From NCBI RefSeq assembly GCF_000744945.1, contig NZ_JQMX01000001.1, positions 2,604,001 through 2,668,000 on the forward strand: 64,000 nucleotides of DNA. Direction: 5' to 3'. Origin of the DNA: Carnobacterium maltaromaticum DSM 20342 (lineage in GTDB: Bacteria > Bacillota > Bacilli > Lactobacillales > Carnobacteriaceae). Position numbers and translations under genes: made by a program. Below the pieces are notes generated by a model that saw only the letters and a list, made by a program, of their open reading frames with translations, was not told where the DNA came from and searched no databases. Numbering within the stretch: the stretch's first letter is position 1; every line of letters starts with the position of its first letter. Shown in pieces: positions 11,677 through 21,018 of this stretch.

Positions 11677-13563
11677 ATGAGTTATCAAGCACTTTATCGG
11701 GTATGGCGCCCTCAACGTTTTCAAGATATTGCTGGTCAACAAGCAATTACACAGACTCTTAGAAATGCTTTGATACAAGGCAAATCTAGTCATGCTTATC
11801 TATTCACCGGTCCACGTGGAACTGGTAAAACCAGTGCCGCTAAGATTTTTGCAAAGGCGATTAATTGTCAGTTTTTAGAAGATGGCGAACCTTGTAATGA
11901 ATGTGAGACGTGTAAAGCCATTACATCTGGTCAATTAAACGACGTTATTGAAATTGATGCAGCAAGTAATAATGGTGTTGAGGAAATACGTGATATTCGA
12001 GATAAGGCTAAGTATGCTCCTACAAGCGCGGACTATAAAGTCTACATCATTGATGAAGTTCATATGTTATCAACAGGTGCATTTAACGCGCTATTAAAAA
12101 CATTAGAAGAACCTCCTAAAAATGTTATTTTTATTTTAGCTACGACAGAACCACATAAAATTCCATTAACAATTATCTCCCGAACACAGCGTTTTGATTT
12201 TAAACGTATTTCGGTGAAAGATATTTGTGCGCGCATGGTTTATATTTTAAATCAAGAAAAAATTGGATTTGAAGATGCAGCATTGCCTGTGATTGCTAGA
12301 GTCGCTGAAGGTGGCATGCGGGACGCATTAAGTATTTTAGACCAAGTTATTTCTTACGGAGATGATATGGTGACAGTAGCGAATGCCATGAGTGTTACAG
12401 GTAGTTTGACGCAAGAATTACTACTAAGTTACTTTGATGCTATTGTAATGAATAATACTGAAAAAGGACTGTCTATCCTCCAAAGTATTTTAGCTGAAGG
12501 TAAAGATGCTGCTCGTTTTGTAGAAGACTTAATTCTATTCAGTCGAGATTTGCTTGTCTATCAACAAGCTCCAGAAATGCTTGATTTATTAGAAGAAGCA
12601 AGTGCCGATAATGGATTCAAAGAGTTAAGCCAAAAAATTCCTGCTAAAACGTTGTATAGTGTCATTACGATTTTAAATGAAACGCAAGGAGAGATGCGTT
12701 TTAGTAATCATCCGGATATCTATTTGGAAGTAGCGACTGTTAAAATGACCCAGCTTCGGAATGAAGCACCAGCTGTAATTCAGGAAGTACCAACTAAACA
12801 AGTAGATCGAGTACAAGAGTCTTCTGGGAATGCCAATACTGCTTATTTAGAATCAGAATTGGCAGCATTGAAGAAGCAACTCCAAGAAATGAAAGAGCAA
12901 GGTTTTTCTGGTGGAGCAGCTAAGACAGCTCCTGCTAAAGTTCAGAAAAAAGTTGTTGGTGGACAGTTCAAACCGAATACTACCGGAATTTATAGTGTGC
13001 TAAAAGAAGCAACTAAAGATAATTTAGTCCAACTCCGTGATCTATGGCCTGATTTATTGAACATGCTTTCTGTTACACAACGGGCGATTATGAAGGCTTC
13101 TACACCAGTAGCAGCAAGTCCAAACGGTTTGATTGTTTCATTTGAATATGATATTTTATGTCAAAAAGCAACCAACGATACTGAATTAATTGAAGCAGTC
13201 AGTGAATATATGCGTCGTTTAATCGGGCATACGCCTAAAATGATTTGTGTACCAAGTGAACAATGGCCAACTATCAGAACGCAGTATTTAAGTCAAAATA
13301 AACCAGATACAGTTACACAAAATAAGAGTGAAGGCTCAAAAGATTCGATTCAAGCTAATCAAGCAGCAGGAGATAATCAACAGCAAAATGTGCCTACGAA
13401 CCATCAAATTAGTCAAGAGACAGAGCAACGAGTTGAAGCTTCACCATTTGATGGACTTGATGATTTAGCTCCACCACCAGATGAGTCCAAAACCGATAAT
13501 TCAGTTGTAAGCGAAGCCTTAGAGCTATTTGGTGAATCAATTGTTGAAGTTGTGAATGATTAA
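11677..13563 (+). CDS. dnaX: DNA polymerase III subunits gamma/tau
   Basis: 628 residues. The clamp-loader ATPase has Walker A GPRGTGKTSAA near residue 45, a CNECETC zinc finger segment near 75 and the DEVHML Walker B motif. The long C-terminal tau region is Gln/Lys-rich with an acidic end. GAGGG lies 7 bases before the ATG. It starts the conserved dnaX-ebfC-recR group. Confidence 0.96.
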   Translation: MSYQALYRVWRPQRFQDIAGQQAITQTLRNALIQGKSSHAYLFTGPRGTGKTSAAKIFAKAINCQFLEDGEPCNECETCKAITSGQLNDVIEIDAASNNGVEEIRDIRDKAKYAPTSADYKVYIIDEVHMLSTGAFNALLKTLEEPPKNVIFILATTEPHKIPLTIISRTQRFDFKRISVKDICARMVYILNQEKIGFEDAALPVIARVAEGGMRDALSILDQVISYGDDMVTVANAMSVTGSLTQELLLSYFDAIVMNNTEKGLSILQSILAEGKDAARFVEDLILFSRDLLVYQQAPEMLDLLEEASADNGFKELSQKIPAKTLYSVITILNETQGEMRFSNHPDIYLEVATVKMTQLRNEAPAVIQEVPTKQVDRVQESSGNANTAYLESELAALKKQLQEMKEQGFSGGAAKTAPAKVQKKVVGGQFKPNTTGIYSVLKEATKDNLVQLRDLWPDLLNMLSVTQRAIMKASTPVAASPNGLIVSFEYDILCQKATNDTELIEAVSEYMRRLIGHTPKMICVPSEQWPTIRTQYLSQNKPDTVTQNKSEGSKDSIQANQAAGDNQQQNVPTNHQISQETEQRVEASPFDGLDDLAPPPDESKTDNSVVSEALELFGESIVEVVND

Positions 13564-13660
13564 AAAGTTTTTTTATTCTTAAGAACTAGCAATAAAAGTG
13601 ACTTTAACGAGATTTTTCGTTAAAATAAGATATACTAACCAATGAGAGGAAGATTTTAAG

Positions 13661-13972
13661 ATGCGTGGAATGGGAAATATGCAAGGTATGATGAAACAAA
13701 TGCAAAAAATGCAAAAAGAAATGGCTGAAACTCAAGAGGCCCTAAATGAAAAAGAATTTATTGGTTCAGCAAGTAGCGATTTAGTTACTGTAACAATGAC
13801 TGGCGATAAAAAAATGAAAGATATTGTGATTAAACCAGAAGCAGTTGATCCAGATGATATTGATATGTTGCAAGATTTAATTTTAATGGCAACAAATATA
13901 GCTTTAGATAAAGTCGATAATGAAACACAAGCAACAATGGGTAAATTCACTAAAGGAATCCCAGGCTTCTAA
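13661..13972 (+). CDS. ebfC: Nucleoid-associated protein, YbaB/EbfC family
   Basis: 103 residues. A Met/Gln-rich N-terminus ([15 protein letters not shown]) leads into the coiled-coil dimer. The core [18 protein letters not shown] is typical of YbaB/EbfC DNA-binding dimers. It lies between dnaX and recR as in most bacteria. An 8-bp palindrome TTTAACGA / TCGTTAAA lies upstream at 13603-13624, beside a TATACT box at 13631. Confidence 0.93.
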   Translation: MRGMGNMQGMMKQMQKMQKEMAETQEALNEKEFIGSASSDLVTVTMTGDKKMKDIVIKPEAVDPDDIDMLQDLILMATNIALDKVDNETQATMGKFTKGIPGF

Positions 13973-14018
13973 TTAAATAATTCGAGAGGTAATCTTTGAA
14001 TTATTTAGATAAAAAGAT

Positions 14019-14050
14019 TAAGCTGGGGCTTTTTGTCCCAGCTTTCTTTT
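14019..14050 (+). terminator. Terminator between ebfC and recR
   Basis: Stem AAGCTGGG / CCCAGCTT with the loop GCTTTTTGT, followed by TCTTTT. Confidence 0.8.
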
Positions 14051-14076
14051 GACTAAATGAATGTGAGGAAAAGAAA

Positions 14077-14673
14077 ATGCATTATCCAGAACCCATTTCA
14101 AAATTAATTGATAGTTATCAAAAATTACCAGGTATTGGTGCAAAAACAGCTGCTCGTTTAGCTTTTTTCACCATTGATATGAAGGAAGAAGATGTGACGG
14201 ATTTTGCGAAAGCGTTGATTAGCGCCAAGCGCGACTTACATTATTGTTCGATTTGCGGAAATATTACAGAAGAAGATCCTTGTGAGATTTGTAAGGATAC
14301 GACTCGTGACCGTAGTGTTGTACTAGTTGTAGAAGATCCTAAAGATGTTATTTCTTTAGAAAAAATGCGAGAATATCACGGTTTATATCATGTTTTACAT
14401 GGCGTTTTATCGCCTATTGAAGGGACAGGTCCGGAAGATATTAATATTCCTAGCTTGATTAAACGATTGCAATCTGATGAAATTAATGAAGTCATTATCG
14501 CCACTAATGCGACTGCTGAAGGGGAAGCAACAGCGATGTATTTATCTCGTTTAATTAAACCAGCTGGAATTAAGGTTACACGTCTAGCCCATGGTCTTTC
14601 AGTGGGAAGCGATATTGAATACGCAGATGAAATTACATTACTTAAAGCAGTTGAAGGGCGTAGAGAACTTTAA
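14077..14673 (+). CDS. recR: Recombination protein RecR
   Basis: 198 residues, the standard length. An N-terminal helix-hairpin-helix ([14 protein letters not shown]), a four-Cys zinc finger (CSICGN...CEIC) and a TOPRIM domain (VVEDPKDV) are present, with Walker-like C-terminal motifs. Acts with RecF and RecO in gap repair by loading RecA. AGGAAA lies before the ATG. Confidence 0.96.
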   Translation: MHYPEPISKLIDSYQKLPGIGAKTAARLAFFTIDMKEEDVTDFAKALISAKRDLHYCSICGNITEEDPCEICKDTTRDRSVVLVVEDPKDVISLEKMREYHGLYHVLHGVLSPIEGTGPEDINIPSLIKRLQSDEINEVIIATNATAEGEATAMYLSRLIKPAGIKVTRLAHGLSVGSDIEYADEITLLKAVEGRREL

Positions 14674-14683
14674 GAAGGTGGGG

Positions 14684-14920
14684 ATGAAAATGTTATTTGG
14701 AAAAAATAAAAAAGGCTTATTAAGAAAAGAATACGATGAATCCTTACTTGAGTTAATGTATAAAACAAAAGATGAGTGGGAGTATAAAAAAGATATTGAA
14801 GATTCTGTTTTTGACAAAGACGGTCTTTTGTTTGCTCAAACAAAATTAGCTGAAGCTAAGTATTTTTATCTATTTAAAGAAGCTCGGATTAGAAAATTAA
14901 AAAGTACTAAAGTAAGATAA
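14684..14920 (+). CDS. yaaL: DUF2508 family protein (YaaL-like)
   Basis: 78 residues, highly charged and helical, of unknown function. Small proteins of this family follow recR in many Firmicutes, and position and length both match. It starts 10 bases after the recR stop, with AAGG 5 bases upstream of the ATG. A second ATG at 14690 is possible. Confidence 0.8.
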   Translation: MKMLFGKNKKGLLRKEYDESLLELMYKTKDEWEYKKDIEDSVFDKDGLLFAQTKLAEAKYFYLFKEARIRKLKSTKVR

Positions 14921-14994
14921 ACATGAGAGTAAAGTTCAGAAGAATAGCGAGTGCCTTCTGGACTGAGTCTAGAAAATCCAGTTCTCATGTTTTG
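14921..14994 (+). promoter_or_regulatory. Structured RNA element ahead of the decarboxylase operon
   Basis: The outer stem ACATGAGA / TCTCATGT (14921-14928 with 14983-14990) is followed by TTTT. Inside, TTCAGAAG (14935-14942) can pair with CTTCTGGA (14955-14962), while the overlapping CTGGA (14958-14962) can instead pair with TCCAG (14977-14981). The two inner helices exclude each other, as in an attenuator. It matches no riboswitch class I know. It may be simply the yaaL terminator. Confidence 0.45.
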
Positions 14995-15021
14995 ATGATA
15001 GAAAGAATGGAGGCCAGGGTG

Positions 15022-16467
15022 ATGGGAGAGAAAAAAAACTTCGATCAGAAACAGCGGCCTCTTTTTGACGCCTTAAAAAAACACCACAAACAGGAAAAAA
15101 TTTCTTTTCATGTGCCAGGACATAAAAATGGATTAAACTGGCTAGAGGATATGGCGGCATTCAGAGGTATTCTACCGTTTGATCAAACGGAAGTGACGGG
15201 GTTAGACTATTTACATGAAGCAGAAGGAGCAATTAAAAAGAGTCAAGATTTGTTAACGAACTTCTATCAGAGTCAACAAAGTTATTATTTAGTTAATGGC
15301 TCAACTGTTGGGAACTTAGCTATGATTTTAGGCACAACGCAAAAAGGTGACCGAGTATTTGTTGATCGTAATGTCCATCAATCAATTATTCATGGTTTGG
15401 AGTTAAATGAATTACGTCCTATTTTTTTAGCGCCTGAAATCGAGTCTAAACATCAATCACCAGTAGGTATCTCACTTGCCACTTTACAAAAAGCTTTATT
15501 GGCCTATCCAGACGTAAAAGCGTTGATTTTGACGTATCCAACTTATGCAGGAGATATTTATCCAATTGAAGAGCTACTTGATTTAGCCAAAGCACATAAT
15601 TGTTTAACTTTAGTTGACGAAGCTCATGGCGCGCATTTTATATTAGGAGAACAAAACGCCAGCTTTCCAAAGTCAGCCTTATTTTTGGGAGCTGATATTG
15701 TAGTACAATCAGCACATAAAATGTTGCCAGCATTAACCCAATCGGCTTATTTGCATATTGGGAATAATCTTACTGAGGAACAAAAGAGTAAAGTGGAGCA
15801 TTATTTACATATGCTTCAGTCTAGTAGTCCTTCGTACTTACTTATGCTATCTTTGGAATATGCACGTTGGTTTTTAGCCAGTTTAACAGCAGCTGATTTG
15901 GAGGCCAGTCTTGTACTTGTAAAAAATTGGAAATGTTTTTTTGAAGAGCAAGGATTGAATGCTGAAATAAGTGGAGATCCTCTTAAATTAATTTTGAGGT
16001 ATCAAGGGTTGACCGGAATAGAATTAGGAAAAAAGCTAGAGAAATCTGGTTTATTTCCAGAACTAGTAGATCATGAAAAAATCGTTCTAACTTTCCCGCT
16101 AATAAAAGAGAACCAAGATTTGGGTGCTTTTTCAGAGTTTGATAAGTGTCAGTTAGGTTTAGAAAAGAGTAGCGAGAAAAGAAATAATTTTATTGTGAAT
16201 GGTCATTATTCAAGATTGAGTGAACTAGAGTTAACCTATGCTGCGCAAGTGGGATTGATGTTTGAGAAAATAATGTGGCGAACAAGTATCGGCCGAATAG
16301 CAGCAGAGAATATTACGCCTTATCCACCAGGAGTTCCTTTAGCGTTAAAGGGTGAAAAAATTCAACAAGAGCATATCACTCAGTTAGCAGGTTGGTTGAG
16401 CCAAGGAGCAAGAGTGGTTGGATTAACAGAGCAAGGTGAAATACAGGTTTATTTGGAAGAAAAATAG
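15022..16467 (+). CDS. Orn/Lys/Arg decarboxylase family protein (PLP-dependent)
   Basis: 481 residues. An aspartate-aminotransferase-fold decarboxylase. The PLP region has LVDEAHGAHF and the Schiff-base lysine in VQSAHKMLPALTQSAY. The C-terminal domain contains the conserved PYPPGVP motif. It lacks the long N-terminal wing domain of inducible Escherichia-type enzymes and resembles the B. subtilis YaaO/SpeA group. The substrate (arginine, lysine or ornithine) cannot be decided. GGAGG at 15009 is 8 bases from this ATG. An operon with the DUF1576 gene 9 bases downstream. Confidence 0.9.
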   Translation: MGEKKNFDQKQRPLFDALKKHHKQEKISFHVPGHKNGLNWLEDMAAFRGILPFDQTEVTGLDYLHEAEGAIKKSQDLLTNFYQSQQSYYLVNGSTVGNLAMILGTTQKGDRVFVDRNVHQSIIHGLELNELRPIFLAPEIESKHQSPVGISLATLQKALLAYPDVKALILTYPTYAGDIYPIEELLDLAKAHNCLTLVDEAHGAHFILGEQNASFPKSALFLGADIVVQSAHKMLPALTQSAYLHIGNNLTEEQKSKVEHYLHMLQSSSPSYLLMLSLEYARWFLASLTAADLEASLVLVKNWKCFFEEQGLNAEISGDPLKLILRYQGLTGIELGKKLEKSGLFPELVDHEKIVLTFPLIKENQDLGAFSEFDKCQLGLEKSSEKRNNFIVNGHYSRLSELELTYAAQVGLMFEKIMWRTSIGRIAAENITPYPPGVPLALKGEKIQQEHITQLAGWLSQGARVVGLTEQGEIQVYLEEK

Positions 16468-16476
16468 GAGGAAGAT

Positions 16477-17811
16477 ATGAAAGGAAAGTTAGAAAAAAAG
16501 AATAGTGAAACTAAATTGGAAGTAACTAGGGATGAAGTTACTAACAAGGTAATGCAACCACAAATAACTGAAGATAGTAAGTACTATTTATTAGTCAGCT
16601 TCAGCTTAGCGTTAATGGCAATTGCTTTTTTGTTCCAATCGCCTATCGAAATTTTTGATGGAATGAAAGTGATTATGAGATCATCAGGGAAACTGTTAAC
16701 AGATTATATGGAACTGACGTCAATTGGGGCAGCTTTTTTTAATAGTGGATTGTTAACGTTATTGAGCGTTTTGATGGTGCGTTCCCAAAAAATCACGATT
16801 TCAGGACCGTTAGTGGCAGGGATTTTGACTGTCTGTGGTTTCTCTTTATTTGGGAAAAATTTATTTAACTCAATTCCAATCACATTAGGGGTTATGTTAT
16901 ATGCCAAGTTCGAGCGGCGTCCATTTTCACACTTTGTTTTAATTAGTTTATTTGGAACAGCATTGGGACCTGTAGTTAGTGAGTTTGCTTTTGGAATGGG
17001 ATTAGAGCCTTGGAAAGGAATTGCTTTAGGCTATTTAATTGGGATTGGCATAGGTCTAATTTTGCCACCTTTATCGAGCCATTTTTTAAGCTTTCACAAA
17101 GGATTCAGTTTATATAATATCGGGTTTACTTCTGGCATTATTGGTATGTTTATTACAGCTATTAGCCGCATGTTTGGTCATGAAATTGAGAGTGTCTCAA
17201 TCCTTTCTAGTGGAAACAATCTGAGTTTATCAATAGTAATTATTGGTTTTTGTTTTGTTTTTTTTGGATTGGGTTTCTACTATAACGGTATGAGTATTGG
17301 TGGTTATCCCAAGTTATTGAAGCATTCTGGAAAGTTGGTTACTGATTTTTTCTTATTAGAAGGATTTGGGACAACATTAATCAATATGGGTTTGCAAGGA
17401 ATTGTAGCAACATCTTATGTTTTGTTAGTTGGTGGAGAGCTAAATGGGCCAGTTATTGGTGGAATTCTAACAATTATGGGATTTAGTGCTTTCGGGAAAC
17501 ATCCGCGTAATAGCATTCCAATTTTTATTGGCGTTTATTTAGCCGCAATTTTTAATATTTACCAACCTAATTCAACAAATGCTTTATTAGCAGCTTTATT
17601 TGGAACAACATTAGCTCCGATTAGTGGTTACTATGGCAGCTTTGCAGGAGTCGTAGCAGGCTTTTTGCATATGGCATTAGTGATGAATATCGGCTATTTA
17701 CATGGTGGTATGAATTTATATAATAATGGCTTTTCTGGTGGCTTTACAGCCGCAATTTTGGTTCCAATTTATGATGCTATCTTAAATTTAAAAAAGGAGA
17801 AAAAAGCATGA
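16477..17811 (+). CDS. DUF1576 family membrane protein
   Basis: 444 residues, about ten hydrophobic segments after a charged 45-residue N-terminus. The protein is an internal duplication: the stretch near residues 70-145 (SGKLLTDYMEL ... GFSLFGKNLFNSIPI) recurs near 283-360 (SGKLVTDFFLL ... GFSAFGKHPRNSIPI). The family has no assigned function. Cotranscription with a decarboxylase makes an amine or amino-acid transport role conceivable, which is inference only. TAGGAGGAAG lies before the ATG. Confidence 0.85.
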   Translation: MKGKLEKKNSETKLEVTRDEVTNKVMQPQITEDSKYYLLVSFSLALMAIAFLFQSPIEIFDGMKVIMRSSGKLLTDYMELTSIGAAFFNSGLLTLLSVLMVRSQKITISGPLVAGILTVCGFSLFGKNLFNSIPITLGVMLYAKFERRPFSHFVLISLFGTALGPVVSEFAFGMGLEPWKGIALGYLIGIGIGLILPPLSSHFLSFHKGFSLYNIGFTSGIIGMFITAISRMFGHEIESVSILSSGNNLSLSIVIIGFCFVFFGLGFYYNGMSIGGYPKLLKHSGKLVTDFFLLEGFGTTLINMGLQGIVATSYVLLVGGELNGPVIGGILTIMGFSAFGKHPRNSIPIFIGVYLAAIFNIYQPNSTNALLAALFGTTLAPISGYYGSFAGVVAGFLHMALVMNIGYLHGGMNLYNNGFSGGFTAAILVPIYDAILNLKKEKKA

Positions 17812-18152
17812 ATGAAGAGCGAGAAACAGCGCAAAAAATTTTGCAGGAATTAGTAGGGTACTTTTTGGAAAACGGCTGCGAAGAAACCCAAATGAATTTA
17901 ACAGTAAATGGAGAAGGCATTTGGTTAGAGTTAGAAGGACTTGTCCCGCGCAAACCTGGTAATCTAGAAAATTTAAAAACATTATTGGAAGTAAAAAGGC
18001 AACCAGAAATGGATGACTACTACGAACATTTAATGGGCATGCACAGGGAACAAGAGGATTATAGCTTAGTGGGAATGTTAGTAGACTCAGCTGAAATTAC
18101 CTGCCAAGAAGGTTTATTAAATATTCGCATTTACCGTGAAAATTTATATTAA
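17808..18152 (+). CDS. Hypothetical protein in the decarboxylase-DUF1576 operon
   Basis: 114 residues, acidic, soluble, not recognised. It overlaps the end of the DUF1576 gene by 4 bases (ATGA), so the two are translationally coupled. No signal peptide, membrane segment or catalytic motif is visible. Confidence 0.75.
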   Translation: MNEERETAQKILQELVGYFLENGCEETQMNLTVNGEGIWLELEGLVPRKPGNLENLKTLLEVKRQPEMDDYYEHLMGMHREQEDYSLVGMLVDSAEITCQEGLLNIRIYRENLY

Positions 18153-18243
18153 GTTGGTGGGTTCAAAAGAAATTTTTTTTAATGAGTAATTCCAAGAGAA
18201 TCCTGTTATAATTGGAACAGGTAACTAGGGAAAGGATGATATA

Positions 18244-18702
18244 ATGTTATCATTTGAAGAAAAAAAAGCAATTTTTGATGAATATGATGAATTAACGGTA
18301 CATGAAGTTTCGATGGAACGCTTAAATTACCATTTTGAAGATAGTGCAGTTGCAAAAACGATAGTTGTTAAGTTTCTACATCCTAAAAGCGGTAATGCCT
18401 TTATTTATGCAGGGTATTTACCTGATGAGGACACTAATAAAGGGTATATTTCGATTCGTGATGAAGACGCGGGAACTATTCATAAGTATGTTCAACAAGC
18501 CATTGAATATTTGAAAAAAACAGAAGATGGTTATGAAGAAGGCTACGAAGAAGAGTGGCATGATGATCACAATGATCAATTGACATTGAAATATGGCAAT
18601 GGCATGTGGTCAATTTATATGTCACATGGTGGTTTAGAAGCAATTTTTAAAACCAAAGAAGCAGCAGAAGGCTATTTAGCTGACGAAGGGTTTTCTTATT
18701 AA
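18244..18702 (+). CDS. Conserved hypothetical acidic protein
   Basis: 152 residues, very acidic (EDGYEEGYEEEWHDDHND near residues 97-114), cytoplasmic, not recognised. It has its own promoter with an extended -10 box TGTTATAAT at 18204-18212 and AAAGGA before the ATG. Ends at a terminator. Confidence 0.8.
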   Translation: MLSFEEKKAIFDEYDELTVHEVSMERLNYHFEDSAVAKTIVVKFLHPKSGNAFIYAGYLPDEDTNKGYISIRDEDAGTIHKYVQQAIEYLKKTEDGYEEGYEEEWHDDHNDQLTLKYGNGMWSIYMSHGGLEAIFKTKEAAEGYLADEGFSY

Positions 18703-18714
18703 TTAAAGGTTAAA

Positions 18715-18754
18715 GGCAGATTGCACCTGATATAGTAGGTGCAATCTGTCTTTA
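18715..18754 (+). terminator. Terminator
   Basis: Stem GGCAGATTGCACCT / AGGTGCAATCTGTC followed by TTTATTTATT. Confidence 0.85.
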
Positions 18755-18770
18755 TTTATTGTCTGATTTT

Positions 18771-18805
18771 CTATTGTTGAAATGGAAACAATAGTTAATT
18801 ATAAT
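18771..18805 (+). promoter_or_regulatory. marR promoter with palindromic operator
   Basis: -35 TTGAAA (18777-18782), 17-base spacer, -10 TATAAT (18800-18805). The palindrome CTATTGTT-N8-AACAATAG (18771-18794) covers the -35 box. The same half-sites with the same spacing occur before the MFS gene, so MarR probably represses both. Confidence 0.8.
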
Positions 18806-18831
18806 AGAGTAATGAAGTAGGAGGTGTGCTC

Positions 18832-19305
18832 ATGAATAAAGAAGAACAAATTAAAGTAGGATTTAGAGAGTTATATGATAAAATGAGCTGGTTAAATCGA
18901 AGGAAGATGGAAGACAGTTTGAAAGGCTATACGTCCTCTGAAGTTCATTGTATGGAGTACATCGAAAAAAATAAAGACTCTAATGTGACTAAATTAGCTG
19001 ACTCTTTTTATATGACGAGAGGTGCTATCAGCAAGCTAACGAAGAAGCTGATAAAAAAAGAGCTGATTGAGAGCTATCAAAAGTCCGATAATAAGAAAGA
19101 AATTTACTTTAGGCTGACAGAAAAGGGGCGAGCAGTATATGATATTCATGAAAAGTTGCACAATGAATTCAGTGAACGAGATAAAGTTGTTTTTGAGCAG
19201 GTAACTGAGGAACAATTTAATAGCATGCTACATTTTGTCGAATTGTACAGTCAGCATCTAGATAAAGAAATAAAGAAAGTAACGCTAAATACTAAATCAG
19301 AATAA
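18832..19305 (+). CDS. MarR family transcriptional regulator
   Basis: 157 residues. A winged helix with recognition region FYMTRGAISKLTKKLIKK and wing DNKKEIYFRLTEKG. The ATG has GGAGG 7 bases upstream; an in-frame GTG 6 bases earlier is less likely. It is followed by a terminator and then by the MFS exporter gene, which carries the same operator. The ligand is unknown. Confidence 0.9.
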   Translation: MNKEEQIKVGFRELYDKMSWLNRRKMEDSLKGYTSSEVHCMEYIEKNKDSNVTKLADSFYMTRGAISKLTKKLIKKELIESYQKSDNKKEIYFRLTEKGRAVYDIHEKLHNEFSERDKVVFEQVTEEQFNSMLHFVELYSQHLDKEIKKVTLNTKSE

Positions 19306-19308
19306 ACT

Positions 19309-19344
19309 AAGACAGCCCAACTTTATTGAGTAGGCTGTCTTTTT
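19309..19344 (+). terminator. Terminator after marR
   Basis: AAGACAGCC / GGCTGTCTT stem with a 15-base loop and a T-rich tail. Confidence 0.85.
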
Positions 19345-19425
19345 GTTATAGTTCTTACGCTAGGCATCAACCCAAAGGAGCGAATGCAATCCTAAAATAT
19401 AAGTAAAAAAAAAAACGAGTTTTTG

Positions 19426-19476
19426 TTGACAAGGAAACTAAAATTAGTTATTATATTGTTGACTAAGAAACAATAT
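19426..19476 (+). promoter_or_regulatory. MFS gene promoter and MarR-type operator
   Basis: -35 TTGACA (19426-19431), 17-base spacer, -10 TATTAT (19449-19454). The palindrome ATATTGTT-N8-AACAATAT (19453-19476) overlaps the -10 box and the start site. Its core TATTGTT / AACAATA and 8-base spacing match the site in the marR promoter. Confidence 0.8.
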
Positions 19477-19499
19477 TTAGCTAATTAAGGAGAAATTCA

Positions 19500-20735
19500 A
19501 TGTCAAAATTTAAAGAAAATAATGATCAAAATTCAGAAAAAAGAATAGACAAGCATGCGTTAGCCTTTGGTCTTATTTCAGGTTTCCTTTGTGGGCTTGG
19601 TTTTAGTATCATAATGCCGGTTGTTCCATTTTTAGTGCGGCCTTATGTAAATAGCCCTCAAAATCAAACTATTATTGTTATATTACTTACATCTGTTTAT
19701 GCAGTCTGTGTCTTTTTTGTTGCTCCTGGTATCGGGGCTCTAAGCGATAGATATGGTCGTCGACCAGTCTTATTAATTTGTCTTCTAGGCTCTGCTATTG
19801 GCTACCTAATTTTTGGAATAGGTAGAGCTTTATGGGTTTTATTTATTGGACGTATTGTTGAAGGAGTGACAGGTGGAAGTATTAGTACGATTTTTGCTTA
19901 TTTTTCTGATATCATTCCTGCTCAGCAAAGAACCAAATATTTTGGATGGATGAGTGCTGTAGTTGGAGTTGGAACGGCTATTGGCCCAGCATTGGGTGGT
20001 TTACTGGCTAGATTTGATTACTCATTGCCGCTGTATTTTGGAGCAATAATTACAGTAATCAACGTTGTATATGGATTTATCTATATGCCTGAGAGTTTAG
20101 ATAAAAAAGATCGAATTGTAGCTATTCCAATAGTAAGGTTGAATCCATTTACACAATTAATTACTATTTTATCGATGAAAAATTTAAAATGGTTGTTGAT
20201 ATCAGCTTTCTTATTGTGGTTACCAAATGGTTCATTACAGGCTATTTTTTCACAATTTACAATTGATAATTTTAATTGGAAACCAGCTATAATTGGATTG
20301 ATGTTTTCAATTATGGGCATCCAAGATATTCTTTCACAAGGGCTAATCATGCCTAAACTTTTATTAAAATATACGGACAAGCAAATTGCAATTGTTGGAA
20401 TGACAGCTGAAATTATCGGGTATAGCTTGATTGCAGGCTCAGCTTTGTTTTCATTTTATCCATTTTTTATTATTGGAATATTTGTTTTTGGATTTGGGGA
20501 TTCAATTTTTGGTCCATCATTTAATGGAATGTTATCTAAATCTGTTGATGCTAGTGAACAAGGGAGAGTCCAAGGCGGTAGTCAATCAATTCAAGCTTTA
20601 GCAAGAATTGCTGGACCGATTATTGGAGGTCAAATCTATATCACACTAGGTCACGCAGCTCCTGCTTTTATGGGTGTGATTCTCATTGCACTAGCGATTT
20701 TATTTCTATATAAGCGCGGACTTGTTGAGACTTAA
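19500..20735 (+). CDS. MFS multidrug efflux transporter
   Basis: 411 residues, 12 predicted membrane segments. Motif A is present as GALSDRYGRRPVLL between segments 2 and 3, and a motif C-like VGTAIGPALGG in segment 5 marks it as a drug:H+ antiporter (DHA1 type). AAGGAG lies 7 bases before the ATG. Regulation by the adjacent MarR is inferred from the shared operator. The substrate is unknown. Confidence 0.9.
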   Translation: MSKFKENNDQNSEKRIDKHALAFGLISGFLCGLGFSIIMPVVPFLVRPYVNSPQNQTIIVILLTSVYAVCVFFVAPGIGALSDRYGRRPVLLICLLGSAIGYLIFGIGRALWVLFIGRIVEGVTGGSISTIFAYFSDIIPAQQRTKYFGWMSAVVGVGTAIGPALGGLLARFDYSLPLYFGAIITVINVVYGFIYMPESLDKKDRIVAIPIVRLNPFTQLITILSMKNLKWLLISAFLLWLPNGSLQAIFSQFTIDNFNWKPAIIGLMFSIMGIQDILSQGLIMPKLLLKYTDKQIAIVGMTAEIIGYSLIAGSALFSFYPFFIIGIFVFGFGDSIFGPSFNGMLSKSVDASEQGRVQGGSQSIQALARIAGPIIGGQIYITLGHAAPAFMGVILIALAILFLYKRGLVET

Positions 20736-20832
20736 ATTATATTTAAATTACTAGCACCAAGAATGGCGTTTTTTGTTGATAATTCTAGCTTATTAGACTA
20801 GGTCTGTTAAATCTGATTTTTGGAAAAAGATG

Positions 20833-20879
20833 AATTCCTCTCAAAGTAAAGAACTACTTTATGGGGATTTATTTTTTTT
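20833..20879 (+). terminator. Probable terminator of the MFS gene
   Basis: Imperfect stem ATTCCTCTCAAAGTA / TACTTTATGGGGAT followed by a T8 run. The remaining ~100 bases on each side (20736-21018) hold no gene. Confidence 0.6.
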
Positions 20880-21018
20880 GTTTGATTTAGGGGATTCAAA
20901 GAGCTTTTTATCCGAATAAAATCAGTTTTTTTGGTACCTTAAATTTTTTGATTAGACGGTTGGCACTAGATAAAGTATAATGAATAGTAGAATAAGTGAT
21001 GATAAGGGGTACGGTAAA

